Below are positions 55,416 to 64,000 of a stretch of 64,000 nt of DNA, piece after piece; the stretch's first letter is position 1, and each line of letters opens with the position of its first letter. Both the position numbers and the translations under genes were made by a program. The DNA lies in NCBI GenBank assembly GCA_035525495.1, contig DATLED010000098.1, positions 1-64,000 of the forward strand, given 5' to 3'. The notes beneath the pieces are model-generated. The model was not told the DNA's origin. It made no database searches and worked only from the letters and a program-made list of their open reading frames with translations. This DNA comes from DATLED01 sp035525495 (GTDB lineage: Bacteria > Actinomycetota > Acidimicrobiia > Acidimicrobiales > CADCTF01).

Positions 55416-56339
55416 CTAGCGGTCGGCGCGCTTGAGGGCGAAGCCGATGGCCAGGAGTCCGAGGGCCACGGCGAGCGCCGTGAGCGTCAGGCTGAAGCCG
55501 GTGCGGGCCAGGACGGCACCCAGGACCGACGTGCCTGCGGCGGCGACGCCACCCGAGGCGGCGACGGCCGCCGGGACCGGCGAGCGCTCGATCTCGAGAC
55601 CGAGGACCTGCGCTTCGGGCCGAGGAGCGTTCGTCAGCTCGCTGGCGAGGACGGCGCCCGGAGCGACCGAGGCCGCCGTCGCAACGGTGCCGAGGGTGGT
55701 GCATCCGGCGGGCATGACACCACCCGTGGGCCGCGCATCGGCGTGCGGGCAGGTGTTGTTCGTCTGGGTGATGACGCGGACCACGGTCTCGCCCTCGACC
55801 TCGGTCTCCTTCTGGGTCTTGCCCTCGACCTCGGGCTTGCCGCACTCGTCATCCTTGGCCGCACCCGCGGGCATCGCCCTGGTGCACTCGTGCTCCTCGG
55901 CGACCTCGAACCCGGTGTCGATCTTCTGGGGGTGGCGGCCACACCAGCCGTTGTTGTCGTCCTCGAAGTCGTCGTCGTTCCCGCACCCGTTGTTGCCGTC
56001 CTGGTCGGCCGCATCGATGCCGCCCGCTCCGTCCGGCTTGTCGGCGCCGCCGTTGGAGGCGCCGTCGGGGTCCGAGGTGGACGCGCCCTGGTTGCCACTG
56101 CCGCCGTTCTCGACGCTGCGGTCCTTGCCGGAGGGATGGCGATCATCGCCCGAGTCCGCCACGTTGTTGGGCGTGCCGTCGTCGTTGGTGTCGGTGTTCT
56201 CGGTGACGGTCGCCCGGGAGCCTTTGGAGTCGCCCTTGCCGCCGCCACCGGCGAACGCCGGGCTGGCAAAGCTGAAGACCAGGGCGAGCAGTGCGGCGGC
56301 GGAAGCGGCACTGCGACGGTGCGTCGAGGAAAACCTCAT
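55416..56339 (-). CDS. Secreted, sortase-type surface protein with LARTG motif
   Basis: 307 residues, no recognised domain. A Sec signal (residues 1-30, ending SPAFA), a very Asp/Asn/Gly-rich region (45-135; DTNDDGTPNN, DQDGNNGCGNDDD) that resembles calcium-binding repeats, six cysteines between 119 and 213, and a C-terminal cell-wall sorting signal: LARTG (277-281), a hydrophobic helix (about 283-301) and KRADR. LAxTG is the class E sortase motif of actinobacteria. Anchored surface protein, function unknown. AAGGAA lies about 10 bases before ATG 56339. Confidence 0.75.
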   Translation of the reverse strand: MRFSSTHRRSAASAAALLALVFSFASPAFAGGGGKGDSKGSRATVTENTDTNDDGTPNNVADSGDDRHPSGKDRSVENGGSGNQGASTSDPDGASNGGADKPDGAGGIDAADQDGNNGCGNDDDFEDDNNGWCGRHPQKIDTGFEVAEEHECTRAMPAGAAKDDECGKPEVEGKTQKETEVEGETVVRVITQTNNTCPHADARPTGGVMPAGCTTLGTVATAASVAPGAVLASELTNAPRPEAQVLGLEIERSPVPAAVAASGGVAAAGTSVLGAVLARTGFSLTLTALAVALGLLAIGFALKRADR

Positions 56340-56463
56340 AAGTCGCTGTTCCTTCCCGGCGCGCCAGCGCCGTCTGTCGTTGGGACCGGGTGACCCGAAG
56401 GCCGTGGTCGTGCGGTTACTAAGGGTGGTATGCCCACGGGCGACACCGCGAAAACCGAACGGA
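56340..56463. other. Leader/intergenic region of the surface protein
   Basis: 124 bases between treZ and the surface-protein gene. It contains a small GC-rich inverted repeat (CGGCGCGCCAGCGCCG region, 56357-56372) and the ribosome-binding site of the surface protein. I see no riboswitch match and no clear TANNNT at leaderless spacing. Confidence 0.4.
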
Positions 56464-58179
56464 CTAGTCCGCCACGACGACCGCTCGTGGCGGGACCTCG
56501 AGCGCGGCTTCGCCGACCGCGACTGCCGGCGTGGAGGAGAGCCGCACCCGGCCCAGACCGGGGGGCACCGCCCACGGCGAGTCCCCCAGGTTCACCGCGA
56601 TCGCCACGCAACCGCGGCGCACCAACAGGTGACGGGCCTCCTCGTCGACCTCGACGTCCACCCGCGAGAGATCACCGTCGGTGAGGTCGGGGTGGGAGCG
56701 GCGGAAGCGGATCAGGTCGCGGTGCCACGCCAGCAGGTCGGCGGGCGCGCCAGTGGCCAGCGGCTCCGACCAGTCCAGGCGGGAGCGGTCGAACGTGGCC
56801 ACGTCCTGGGGGTCGGGCACGTCCTCGGGCCTCCATCCGAAGGACGAGAACTCCCGCCGCCTCCCCTCGGAGACGGCCCGTCCGAGGTCCTCGTCGGGAT
56901 GGTCGGTGAAGTACTGGAACGGCGTCGACGCGCCCCACTCCTCACCCATGAACAGCATCGGGACGAACGGCGAGGTCAGGACGAGCGCCGCCGCCACCCG
57001 CAACAGGTCGTCGTCGAGGAGGTGCGACGACCGCTCGCCGATGGCTCGGTTGCCGATCTGGTCGTGGTCCTGCAGGTAGCCGAGGAACCGGGATCCCGAG
57101 ATGCCGGCCGGCACCCGTCCGTGGCGGCGCCCCCGGTCAGGGGCGAAGTCCCCGGCGTACACGAACGCCCGCCGCAGCGCGGTCGCCAGCTGCTCGAGCG
57201 ACCCGAAGTCGGCGTAGTAGCCCGAGCGCTCACCGGTCAGCGCGGCGTGGAGCGCGTGGTGGAAGTCGTCGCTCCACTGCGCGTCGATGCCGTACCCGCC
57301 GACCTCCCGACGGGCGACGACGCGCGGGTCGTTCAGGTCGCTCTCGGCGATGAGGAAGAGGGTCCGGCCGACCGCCGACTGCAGCACCTCCACCTCGATC
57401 GCCATCTCCTCGAGCAGGTGCATGGCGGAGGTGTCGACCAGCGCGTGGACGGCGTCGATGCGCAGCCCGTCGCAGTGGTAGTCGCGGAGCCACATCAGAG
57501 CGTTGTCGAGGAAGAACCGGCGGACCTCGTCGCTCCCGCGGTCGTCGAGGTTGACCGCCATGCCCCACGGCGTCTCGTACTTGTCGGTGAAGTACGGACC
57601 GAACTCGCCGAGGTGGTTCCCCGCGGGACCGAGGTGGTTGTAGACGACGTCCATGACGACGGCGAGGCCCGCGTCGTGCGCCGCGTCGACGAGCCTCTTC
57701 AGCCCGTCGGGTCCGCCATAGGCGTGGTGGGGGGCATACAGGTCGGCGCCGTCGTACCCCCATCCCCGCGACCCGGGAAACTCGTTGACCGGGAGCAGCT
57801 CGATCACGTCGACGCCGAGGTCGACGAGGTGGGGCAGCTTCTCGACGACGCCGTCGAACGTGCCGGCGGGGGTGAACGTCCCGACGTGCAGCTCATAGAC
57901 GACGGCGCTGGCCAGAGGAAGTCCCCGCCACGCCGAGTCGGTCCAACCGAAGGCCGCGTGGTCGACGACCGCGGACAAGCCGTCGACGCCGTCGGGCTGC
58001 GACGGGGAACGTGGGTCGGGCCGGGTGTCGCCTCCGTCGATCGAGAACCCGTACCGGCGACCATCGGCGTCGGCCGACCACCAGCCCCGCTCGCCCTGGG
58101 TCATGGACATGCGCTGGCCGTCGACGACCACGTCGACCGAACGCCCGGCGTTCGGCGCCCACACCTCGAACCTGGTCAC
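56464..58179 (-). CDS. treZ: Malto-oligosyltrehalose trehalohydrolase
   Basis: A 571-residue GH13 enzyme that cuts trehalose off maltooligosyl-trehalose. An N-terminal CBM48-like domain (FEVWAPNAGRSVDVVVDG) precedes the barrel: VMDVVYNHLGPAGNHL, nucleophile Asp242 (GLRIDAVHAL), acid Glu279 (FLIAESDLND), and the DHDQIGNR block near 371-378. GLGEFGPYFTDKYETPWG is specific to TreZ. GTG 58179 overlaps the treY stop (GTGA); third gene of the treX-treY-treZ operon. Confidence 0.95.
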   Translation of the reverse strand: MTRFEVWAPNAGRSVDVVVDGQRMSMTQGERGWWSADADGRRYGFSIDGGDTRPDPRSPSQPDGVDGLSAVVDHAAFGWTDSAWRGLPLASAVVYELHVGTFTPAGTFDGVVEKLPHLVDLGVDVIELLPVNEFPGSRGWGYDGADLYAPHHAYGGPDGLKRLVDAAHDAGLAVVMDVVYNHLGPAGNHLGEFGPYFTDKYETPWGMAVNLDDRGSDEVRRFFLDNALMWLRDYHCDGLRIDAVHALVDTSAMHLLEEMAIEVEVLQSAVGRTLFLIAESDLNDPRVVARREVGGYGIDAQWSDDFHHALHAALTGERSGYYADFGSLEQLATALRRAFVYAGDFAPDRGRRHGRVPAGISGSRFLGYLQDHDQIGNRAIGERSSHLLDDDLLRVAAALVLTSPFVPMLFMGEEWGASTPFQYFTDHPDEDLGRAVSEGRRREFSSFGWRPEDVPDPQDVATFDRSRLDWSEPLATGAPADLLAWHRDLIRFRRSHPDLTDGDLSRVDVEVDEEARHLLVRRGCVAIAVNLGDSPWAVPPGLGRVRLSSTPAVAVGEAALEVPPRAVVVAD

Positions 58180-60737
58180 CTTGCCCCTTCCACTCCGCCC
58201 ACCCCGAGAACGTCCTTGCCGTCCACGAGCACGGCGACGGGCCGACCCGAGAGGACGTCGGCATACGTGGTCGATCCGTCGACGGGATCGCTCAGCGGAA
58301 AGCGACAGGCGACCACGACCAGCGCCCCGCCGGCGCGCGAGAAGGCGACGATCCGGTCCGCGTCGGGTCCATCGACCGGCAACGGCTCGTACCCAGCATC
58401 GACGTCGAAGAGCTCGGGCCGCTCGCGTCGCAGGTGCAACAGCGTGCGGATCAACCGCAGCTTCGGCGAACCTCCCTCGGCCAGCAGCCGCCTCCGAAGG
58501 TCGTAGTCGACGGGCCGGCGGTTGTCGGGGTCGACGAGCGACAGCTCCCACAGCTCGGTCCCCTGGTACAGGTCGGGGACGCCCGGGCACGTGAGCTTCA
58601 GCGTGGTCTGCACCAGCGAGTTCCACTCGCCGGCGGCGACCAACCGCGTCGCCTCCAGGAACGATTCGACGTCGGCGACGAAGGCGTCGTTGGCCAGGAC
58701 GCGAGCGGCGAAGTCGGCCACCGCCTCGTCGTACTCGGGGACGGCGTCGATCCACGACGTGTGGAGCTTCGCCTCCTTGGTGGCCTTCTCGAGGTAGGCC
58801 GCGAGGCGGTCGGCCGGCAACGGCCACGCACCGACGATCGTCTGGTACAGCAGGTACTCGGTGTCGCGGTCGATCCCGCTGTCACCGTGCATCGCCGACC
58901 ACCGATCCACGGCCTCGCCCCACGCGTCACCGATCTCGGGCAGCGCCGCCAGCCGAGCCCGCACGTCCTCGCTCCGCTTCGTGTCGTGGGTCGACGTCGC
59001 CAGCATCGGCCGGCCCTCGGCGTCGGCCGTTCGTCGCTCGTGGAACGCCGCGACGGAACACCCGAAGCGCGCGGGCTCGCCGCCGACCTCGTTCAACGAC
59101 ACGAGTCGCACGTACCGGTAGAAGACGGTGTCCTCGACGGCCTTGGCCATCACCGGCGCGCTCACCTGCTGGAACCGCTCGGCCAGCTCGACCTCGGCGG
59201 CGCCCTCGTAGCGGAGCACGAGCAGGTCGCCGAGGAAGCCGAACAGCTCGCGGTCGAGGTCCGGGCGCGCCTCGACCGCCCGCTCCACCGCGCGGGAGAC
59301 GATCTCGACGTCCTCGCCGTCGACCGTCGAGCCGCCGACGACGTACGTGCGGTACACATCGAAGGCGGCGATCACCTCGCGCAGCGCATCGCGAAGGTCG
59401 CCTCGCGTGTAATCCCGGTAGCGCCGATGGCCCTCGGCGACGACGGCGAACTGCGCCGTCAGGCGTTCGACGTCGGCGGCCAGGACCGTCCGCATGATCT
59501 CGAGCTTCGCCCCGCGGGCCAGCTCTTCCACGTCGGTCGCGGCGCCGGTGAACCGGGCGTAGACGTCGGTCATCGCCTGCTCACGCGACGGATCGTGGAG
59601 CAGCGCGTTGACCTGGACGAGGAAGTCGTAGCCCGACGTCCCCTCGACGGGCCACGACGTCCGCAACCGCTCGTCGCCCTCGAGGATCTTCTCGACCGTC
59701 AGGTACGTCGACGGACCGGCCGCCGCCCGCAACCGTTCGAGGTATGCCAACGGGTCGCGGAGGCCGTCGACGTGGTCGACCCGCAGGCCGTCGACGGTTC
59801 CGTCGGCCACGAGCTGCAGGACGAGCTCATGGGTGTCGGCGAAGACCTCCTCGTCCTCCGTTCGGACCGCCACGAGGGTGGTGATGTCGAAGAACCGCCG
59901 ATAGTCGAGCTCCCGGCCGGCGGTCCGCCAGAAGGCGAGCCGGTAGTTCTGCCGTTCGAGCAGGACGTCGAGCACCTCGAGGTCGTCGTTGACGGCCTTG
60001 ACCTCCTCGTCGATGGCACTCCCGATCGTCAGGTCGGCCGCGCACAGCTCGGCCAACCGCTGCCGCAGCACCTCCTTGTCGCGGTGGCGCTCGAGCACGC
60101 TGTCGCGATCGGTCAGGAGCGCATGTGGCAGGCGACCGAAGGCCGTCGCCAACGATGCGAGCTCGTCCGACGGGACCCGTTCCTCGGCCCGCGCCAGCAG
60201 GTCGTCGACGGTGCGGGGCGATATCGGCAGCTCGTGCTCGTGGTATCGGACCGAGAACGAGCCGCCGTCACGGAGGAGCTCGAGCTCACCGTTCTCGAGG
60301 ACCCGTCCGTAGTGATCGCCGAGGATGGGGACGAGCACCTGGGCGATGAGCTTTCGCTCCGGCGGGTCCCAGTCGATGTCGAAGTAGGTGGCATACCGGG
60401 ACGACGGGCCGTTCTCGAGCACGTCCCACCACCAGGCATTGGCCCGTCCCGCGACCGCCATGTGGTTGGGGACGATGTCGAGCACCTGGCCGATGCCGTT
60501 GGCCTGCAGGGCCGCCGTCATGCGGGCGTGGGCCACGGCGCCGCCGAGCTCCTCGTTCAGGCGGTGGTGGTCGACGACGTCGTAGCCGTGGGTCGAGCCC
60601 GGCGCCGCCTGCAGGTAGGGCGAGCAGTAGAGGTGGCTGACGCCGAGGTCGGCGAGGTACGGCGCCAGCGCAGCCGCGTCGTCGAAGGTGAAGCCTGCGT
60701 GCAGCTGCACCCGGTAGGTCGCGCGGACGTCTGTCAC
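58176..60737 (-). CDS. treY: Malto-oligosyltrehalose synthase
   Basis: An 853-residue GH13 isomerase that turns the reducing-end alpha-1,4 bond of maltooligosaccharides into alpha,alpha-1,1. TYRVQLHAGFTFDDAAALAPYLADLGVSHLY is the classic TreY start; VLDIVPNHMAV, GLRVDHVDGLRDP (nucleophile Asp), YLTVEKILEGDE (acid Glu) and STHDTKRSEDVRAR follow, then LTCPGVPDLYQGTELWE. GTG 60737 overlaps the glgX stop (GTGA). A longer start at 60857 is unlikely. Confidence 0.96.
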   Translation of the reverse strand: MTDVRATYRVQLHAGFTFDDAAALAPYLADLGVSHLYCSPYLQAAPGSTHGYDVVDHHRLNEELGGAVAHARMTAALQANGIGQVLDIVPNHMAVAGRANAWWWDVLENGPSSRYATYFDIDWDPPERKLIAQVLVPILGDHYGRVLENGELELLRDGGSFSVRYHEHELPISPRTVDDLLARAEERVPSDELASLATAFGRLPHALLTDRDSVLERHRDKEVLRQRLAELCAADLTIGSAIDEEVKAVNDDLEVLDVLLERQNYRLAFWRTAGRELDYRRFFDITTLVAVRTEDEEVFADTHELVLQLVADGTVDGLRVDHVDGLRDPLAYLERLRAAAGPSTYLTVEKILEGDERLRTSWPVEGTSGYDFLVQVNALLHDPSREQAMTDVYARFTGAATDVEELARGAKLEIMRTVLAADVERLTAQFAVVAEGHRRYRDYTRGDLRDALREVIAAFDVYRTYVVGGSTVDGEDVEIVSRAVERAVEARPDLDRELFGFLGDLLVLRYEGAAEVELAERFQQVSAPVMAKAVEDTVFYRYVRLVSLNEVGGEPARFGCSVAAFHERRTADAEGRPMLATSTHDTKRSEDVRARLAALPEIGDAWGEAVDRWSAMHGDSGIDRDTEYLLYQTIVGAWPLPADRLAAYLEKATKEAKLHTSWIDAVPEYDEAVADFAARVLANDAFVADVESFLEATRLVAAGEWNSLVQTTLKLTCPGVPDLYQGTELWELSLVDPDNRRPVDYDLRRRLLAEGGSPKLRLIRTLLHLRRERPELFDVDAGYEPLPVDGPDADRIVAFSRAGGALVVVACRFPLSDPVDGSTTYADVLSGRPVAVLVDGKDVLGVGGVEGAR

Positions 60738-62878
60738 GACGGGGGGCGGCGGAGCACGACGACCGAGCGCGCCTCGACCGGCACGTCGTCCCCCGCCTTG
60801 TACTGACGCGACGCGTCGGCGGCCAACGGCTCGGCCGTGTCGAACGCCAGGTCCCACTGCTCGCCGTACCCGCCTTCGGGGATCGTGAAGTCGATCGGCT
60901 CATGGTGCGCCGAGAAGAGCAACAGCAACGAGTCGTCGACGATGCGCTCGCCGCGGGGGCTCAGGTTGGGGATCTCGTCGCCGTTGAGGAACACGCCGAG
61001 GACCTTGGCGTAACCGGCGTCCCAGTCGGCGTCGGTCATCTCCAGGCCGTCCGGGTTGAACCAGGCGATGTCCTTCAACTCCGTCCCACGGATCGAGCGG
61101 CCCTGGAACCAGCGGCGGCGCCGGAGCACCGGATGGCTGCGGCGGAAGTCCATGAGCCGCCGCGTGAACCCGAGCAGCTCGAGGTTGTCATCGCGCTGGC
61201 TCCAGTCGAACCACGAGATCTCGTTGTCCTGGCAATAGGCGTTGTTGTTGCCGCCCTGCGTCCGCCCCATCTCGTCGCCGCCGAGCAGCATCGGCACGCC
61301 CTGGGAGAGGAACAGTGTCGACAGGAAGTTGCGCTGCTGGCGCTCGCGGAGGGTGCACACGTCGGGATCGTCGGTTCGCCCTTCAGCGCCGCAGTTCCAC
61401 GACCGGTTGTGGGAGTCGCCGTCGTTGTTGTCCTCCCCGTTCGCCTCGTTGTGCTTCTCGTTGTAGGAGACGAGGTCGTCGAGCGTGAACCCGTCGTGGG
61501 CGGTGATGAAGTTGATCGACGCGACAGGCCGGCGGTCGTCGCCATAGAGGTCGGAGCTACCGGTCAGCCGGTAGGCGAACTCGGAGACGCCCGCCTCCTC
61601 GCCCCGCCAGTAGTCGCGGATCGTGTCGCGGTACTTGCCGTTCCACTCCTGCCACAACGGCGGGAAGTTGCCGACCTGATAGCCGCCCTCGCCCACGTCC
61701 CAGGGCTCGGCGATGAGCTTGACCCCGCTGACGATCGGGTCCTGTTGGATGACGTCGAAGAACGCCGAGAGGCGGTCGACCTCGTGGAGCTCGCGGGCCA
61801 GCGTCGACGCGAGGTCGAAGCGGAACCCGTCGACGTGCATCTCCGTCACCCAGTACCGCAGCGAGTCCATCAGGAGCTGCAGGACGTTCGGGTGGCGCAT
61901 GCTGAGGCTGTTGCCCGTACCCGTGTAGTCCATGTAGTGACGCTCGTCGCCGTCCATCAGGCGGTAGTACGAGACGTTGTCGATGCCCTTGAACGACAGC
62001 GTGGGTCCGAGGTGGTTGCCCTCGGCGGTGTGGTTGTAGACGACGTCGAGGATGACCTCGATGCCGGCATCGTGCAGTGCCTTGACCATGGCCTTGAACT
62101 CGTGGACCTGCTGGCCGGCGGAGCCGCCCGCGCTATACGGAGCGTGGGGCGCGAAGTACCCGATGGTGTTGTAGCCCCAGTAGTTGTGGAGCCCCTTCTG
62201 CTGGAGCGTGTCGTCATCGACGAACTGGTGCACGGGCAGCAGCTCGACCGCCGTCACGCCCAACAGGTGCAGGTGCTCGATGGCCTCCGGACGCGCGAGG
62301 GCCGCGTACGTCCCGCGCAGCTCCTCGGGGATCGTCGGGTGCAGCTTGGTGAAGCCCTTGACATGGACCTCGTAGATCATCGACTCGTGCAGCGGCGTGC
62401 CGGGCGGGCGGTCATCGCCCCAGTCGAAGTCGCTCCCATCGACGACCACCGACTTGGGCACGAAGGCGGCGCTGTCGTCGTCGTTGCGCCCGAGGTCCTT
62501 CTCCTCGGCGTCGAAGTGATAGCCGTACATCGACTCGTCCCACTCCACCTGGCCATCGATGGCCTTGGCGTAGGGGTCGATCAGGAGCTTGTTCGGATTG
62601 CACCGGTGGCCGTTGGCGGGGTCGAACGGGCCGTGGACGCGAAAGCCGTACCGCTGCCCGGCGCGGATGCCGGGCACGTAGCCGTGGAAGCGGTGGGCCG
62701 TGACCTCGGGGAGGCGGAGGCGCGTCTCGACCAGTGGTCCTCCCGCTCCGCCCACCCCCTCGTCGAACAAGCAGAGATCCACGGCTTCGCCGTGCTCGGA
62801 GAACAGTGAGAAGTTGGTCCCTTCCCTGTCCGGCGTGGCGCCGACGGGATAGGGACGGCCCGGCCAGACGTCCATCAT
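60734..62878 (-). CDS. glgX: Glycogen debranching enzyme GlgX/TreX
   Basis: A 714-residue isoamylase-type enzyme that removes alpha-1,6 branches from phosphorylase-trimmed glycogen and so feeds treY. CBM48 region FSLFSEHGEAVDLCLFD; barrel motifs VILDVVYNHTAEGNHLGP, FRFDLASTLARE (nucleophile Asp), LIAEPWDVGEGGYQVG (acid Glu) and FITAHDGFTLDDLVSYN; then GGDEMGRTQGGNNNAYCQDN. Two ATGs (62878 and 62875) are possible. It leads the trehalose operon, so it can be called TreX. Confidence 0.96.
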   Translation of the reverse strand: MMDVWPGRPYPVGATPDREGTNFSLFSEHGEAVDLCLFDEGVGGAGGPLVETRLRLPEVTAHRFHGYVPGIRAGQRYGFRVHGPFDPANGHRCNPNKLLIDPYAKAIDGQVEWDESMYGYHFDAEEKDLGRNDDDSAAFVPKSVVVDGSDFDWGDDRPPGTPLHESMIYEVHVKGFTKLHPTIPEELRGTYAALARPEAIEHLHLLGVTAVELLPVHQFVDDDTLQQKGLHNYWGYNTIGYFAPHAPYSAGGSAGQQVHEFKAMVKALHDAGIEVILDVVYNHTAEGNHLGPTLSFKGIDNVSYYRLMDGDERHYMDYTGTGNSLSMRHPNVLQLLMDSLRYWVTEMHVDGFRFDLASTLARELHEVDRLSAFFDVIQQDPIVSGVKLIAEPWDVGEGGYQVGNFPPLWQEWNGKYRDTIRDYWRGEEAGVSEFAYRLTGSSDLYGDDRRPVASINFITAHDGFTLDDLVSYNEKHNEANGEDNNDGDSHNRSWNCGAEGRTDDPDVCTLRERQQRNFLSTLFLSQGVPMLLGGDEMGRTQGGNNNAYCQDNEISWFDWSQRDDNLELLGFTRRLMDFRRSHPVLRRRRWFQGRSIRGTELKDIAWFNPDGLEMTDADWDAGYAKVLGVFLNGDEIPNLSPRGERIVDDSLLLLFSAHHEPIDFTIPEGGYGEQWDLAFDTAEPLAADASRQYKAGDDVPVEARSVVVLRRPPS

Positions 62879-62957
62879 CGCCTGCTACCCCCCATCGGAC
62901 CCGCCTACGCTCCCCGACGCGGATCGACCGGAGTCGCCGGCCCGATCGCGGCCAGGG

Positions 62958-63560
62958 TCAAGTCGGGTTGCCGAGGTCCGGCAGCTCGGCGAACGCGGCG
63001 AAGGCGTCGCGGCCGACAGGGTCGGGTGTCGTGCCGGACTCGAGGGTCGGCACCTCGATGGGCACGCCGTCGAGGGTGAAGCGGACGGCGGTCACGTTCG
63101 GCAGCTGGGTCGCCGTGTAGACGATCTGGGCGAGGGCGAGCACCTGCTCCGCCGGCGGCCCCTTGGCGAACTCGGGGCTCAGGTCGACGAGGTAGGTGCC
63201 GGGCGGATCGACGGCGCGGGCCTGCACGGCGGCGGTGGCGTCGATGGCCGACCGGACGCCCTCGCCGACCTCGTCCTCCTGCACACCGAAGAGCAGCGCA
63301 GTGAGGGCCTTGGGGACCGACGCCGGCGCGTTGACCTGTCGGACCTTGGCGATCATCCGGTCGTTCTTCACGAAGTAGACGAGCACCGGCTCGCGTGGGA
63401 CCGAGGGCGTGGGCGCGCTCGTGGTCGTCGTCGGCGCGTCTTCGAGGAGGTCGTAGGGGATGCGACCGGCGGAGATGTCGCGCGGCGCGGGGTCGCCCTG
63501 GACACCGCACGCAGCGACGAAGACCGCACCCAGCGCGACGACGAGCCCGAGGCGCTTCAC
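62958..63560 (-). CDS. GerMN-domain lipoprotein
   Basis: A 200-residue lipoprotein: signal peptide with lipobox VAAC (Cys about 18), a short Thr-rich linker, then a GerMN domain (PVLVYFVKNDRMIAKVRQV, PKALTALLFG, GTYLVDLSPEFAKGPPAEQVLALAQIVYTATQLPNVTAVRF). GTG 63560 overlaps the histidine kinase stop as GTGA. The pairing recalls mtrB-lpqB, in which a GerMN lipoprotein modulates its sensor kinase; this one lacks the LpqB propeller. Confidence 0.87.
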   Translation of the reverse strand: MKRLGLVVALGAVFVAACGVQGDPAPRDISAGRIPYDLLEDAPTTTTSAPTPSVPREPVLVYFVKNDRMIAKVRQVNAPASVPKALTALLFGVQEDEVGEGVRSAIDATAAVQARAVDPPGTYLVDLSPEFAKGPPAEQVLALAQIVYTATQLPNVTAVRFTLDGVPIEVPTLESGTTPDPVGRDAFAAFAELPDLGNPT

Positions 63561-64000
63561 GGCGCCGCCGGGAGCTCGACGACGAAGCGCGCCCCGATGC
63601 CGCCGGGACCGTCCTCGACCCACACCGTCCCTCCGTGGAGCCGAACGTGCTCGACGACGAGGGCGAGGCCGAGCCCGGACCCGACGCCGGCGCCGCGCCG
63701 TCCCGCCGCCGAGCCGCGGAAGAAGCGCTCGAACACCTTCGTCCGCTCGGCCTCCGGGACGCCCGCGCCCCGGTCGTCGACGACGACGCGGACCGTCCCG
63801 TTCTCGCGGACGACGCCGACGTTGGTGGCGCCACCGCCATAGGCCGCCGCGTTCTCGACGAGGTTGACGACGACGCGCTCGAGGCGACGCTTGTCGCCCA
63901 GGACGGTCGCCGGCACCGGCCCGCGGTCGACCGACAACGGAACCTCGGCGCCGGTGGAAGGCCTGCCGGCGAGGGCGTGGCGGACGAGCTCGCGCACGTC
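63557..64000 (-). CDS. Sensor histidine kinase, C-terminal ATPase part (partial)
   Basis: 147 codons of the 3' end; the rest lies beyond the window edge. The HATPase_c boxes are visible: N box NLVENAAAYGG, G1 DRGAGVP, F box FERFFRG and G2 GSGLGLALV. The dimerisation/His domain and sensor are outside. It is directly coupled (GTGA) to a GerMN lipoprotein, which may be its extracytoplasmic modulator as LpqB is for MtrB. Confidence 0.9.
   Translation of the reverse strand, partial: DVRELVRHALAGRPSTGAEVPLSVDRGPVPATVLGDKRRLERVVVNLVENAAAYGGGATNVGVVRENGTVRVVVDDRGAGVPEAERTKVFERFFRGSAAGRRGAGVGSGLGLALVVEHVRLHGGTVWVEDGPGGIGARFVVELPAAP

Noticed and set aside
56340..56463. Riboswitch in the leader of the surface-protein gene
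   Set aside because: Small inverted repeats are present, but I could not match the conserved core of a c-di-AMP, cobalamin or other known riboswitch.

Overview
This window is very GC-rich DNA from an actinobacterium, probably a member of the Acidimicrobiia. Three things point that way. GTG starts and 1-11 base stop/start overlaps are everywhere. At about a dozen unlinked genes a TANNNT hexamer lies only 6-9 bases before the start codon, which indicates leaderless transcription. Most of the genes also follow the order I recall from Mycobacterium tuberculosis Rv1007-Rv1026 (metG, tatD, a cell-wall hydrolase, rsmA, ispE; pth, rplY, prs, glmU; mfd, mazG, eno, ftsB, DUF501, ppx). The class-level assignment is inference.

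Layout, left to right. 1-7.5 kb: the tail of an HNH endonuclease, an acetyltransferase, an acyl-CoA synthetase coupled to an alanine-glyoxylate-type aminotransferase, a ten-cysteine unknown protein, a YhiN-like flavoprotein, a RIO kinase and ppx. 7.5-16 kb: a tightly overlapping minus-strand operon with CO-dehydrogenase-type genes coxS, coxM, MoxR ATPase, CoxE-like VWA protein, two XdhC proteins, two DUF1707/LiaF-like proteins (one fused to a nucleotide cyclase), a MocA-like cytidylyltransferase and a membrane-tailed CoxG, but no coxL. 16-21.6 kb: a serine hydrolase, an FAD oxidoreductase, an M81 peptidase and a cobalt-type nitrile hydratase operon. The 8.0-21.6 kb stretch separates ftsB from DUF501-ppx, which are neighbours elsewhere, so it looks like an accessory insertion. 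21.6-43 kb: the conserved housekeeping block (ftsB, eno, mazG, a PPIase lipoprotein, mfd, pilT, pth, rplY, prs, a short GlmU, tRNA-Gln, bS22, ispE, rsmA, rlpA, tatD, metG, an AbrB regulator, rsmI, DUF192, ychF and bL37). 43-56 kb: small divergent operons for an acetyltransferase, a VOC protein with a CoaA-like kinase, a GDPD, a crotonase, a PfkB kinase with a SelW-type selenoprotein and an SDR, pepN with a phosphoesterase, xseAB, an aldo/keto reductase and a sortase-type surface protein. 56-64 kb: the trehalose-from-glycogen operon glgX(treX)-treY-treZ, then a GerMN lipoprotein below the end of a sensor histidine kinase.

The most notable observations are these. (1) A SelW/Rdx-family selenoprotein gene at 47972-48238 carries an in-frame UGA exactly at the second redox position of its CxxU motif, followed by a SECIS-like hairpin with a GGUCU loop. 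(2) Four genes (DUF501, pth, rsmA, CoaA-like) appear to start with CTG, three of them inside CTGA stop/start overlaps. (3) A CO-dehydrogenase-type maturation operon lacks the catalytic subunit gene, with a possible coxL 5' fragment nearby. (4) A DUF1707-LiaF-guanylate/adenylate cyclase fusion sits in that operon. (5) There are two easily missed miniature ribosomal proteins, and a GlmU without its acetyltransferase half. I saw no insertion sequence, CRISPR array, prophage or rRNA. No gene-free stretch exceeds 300 bases.
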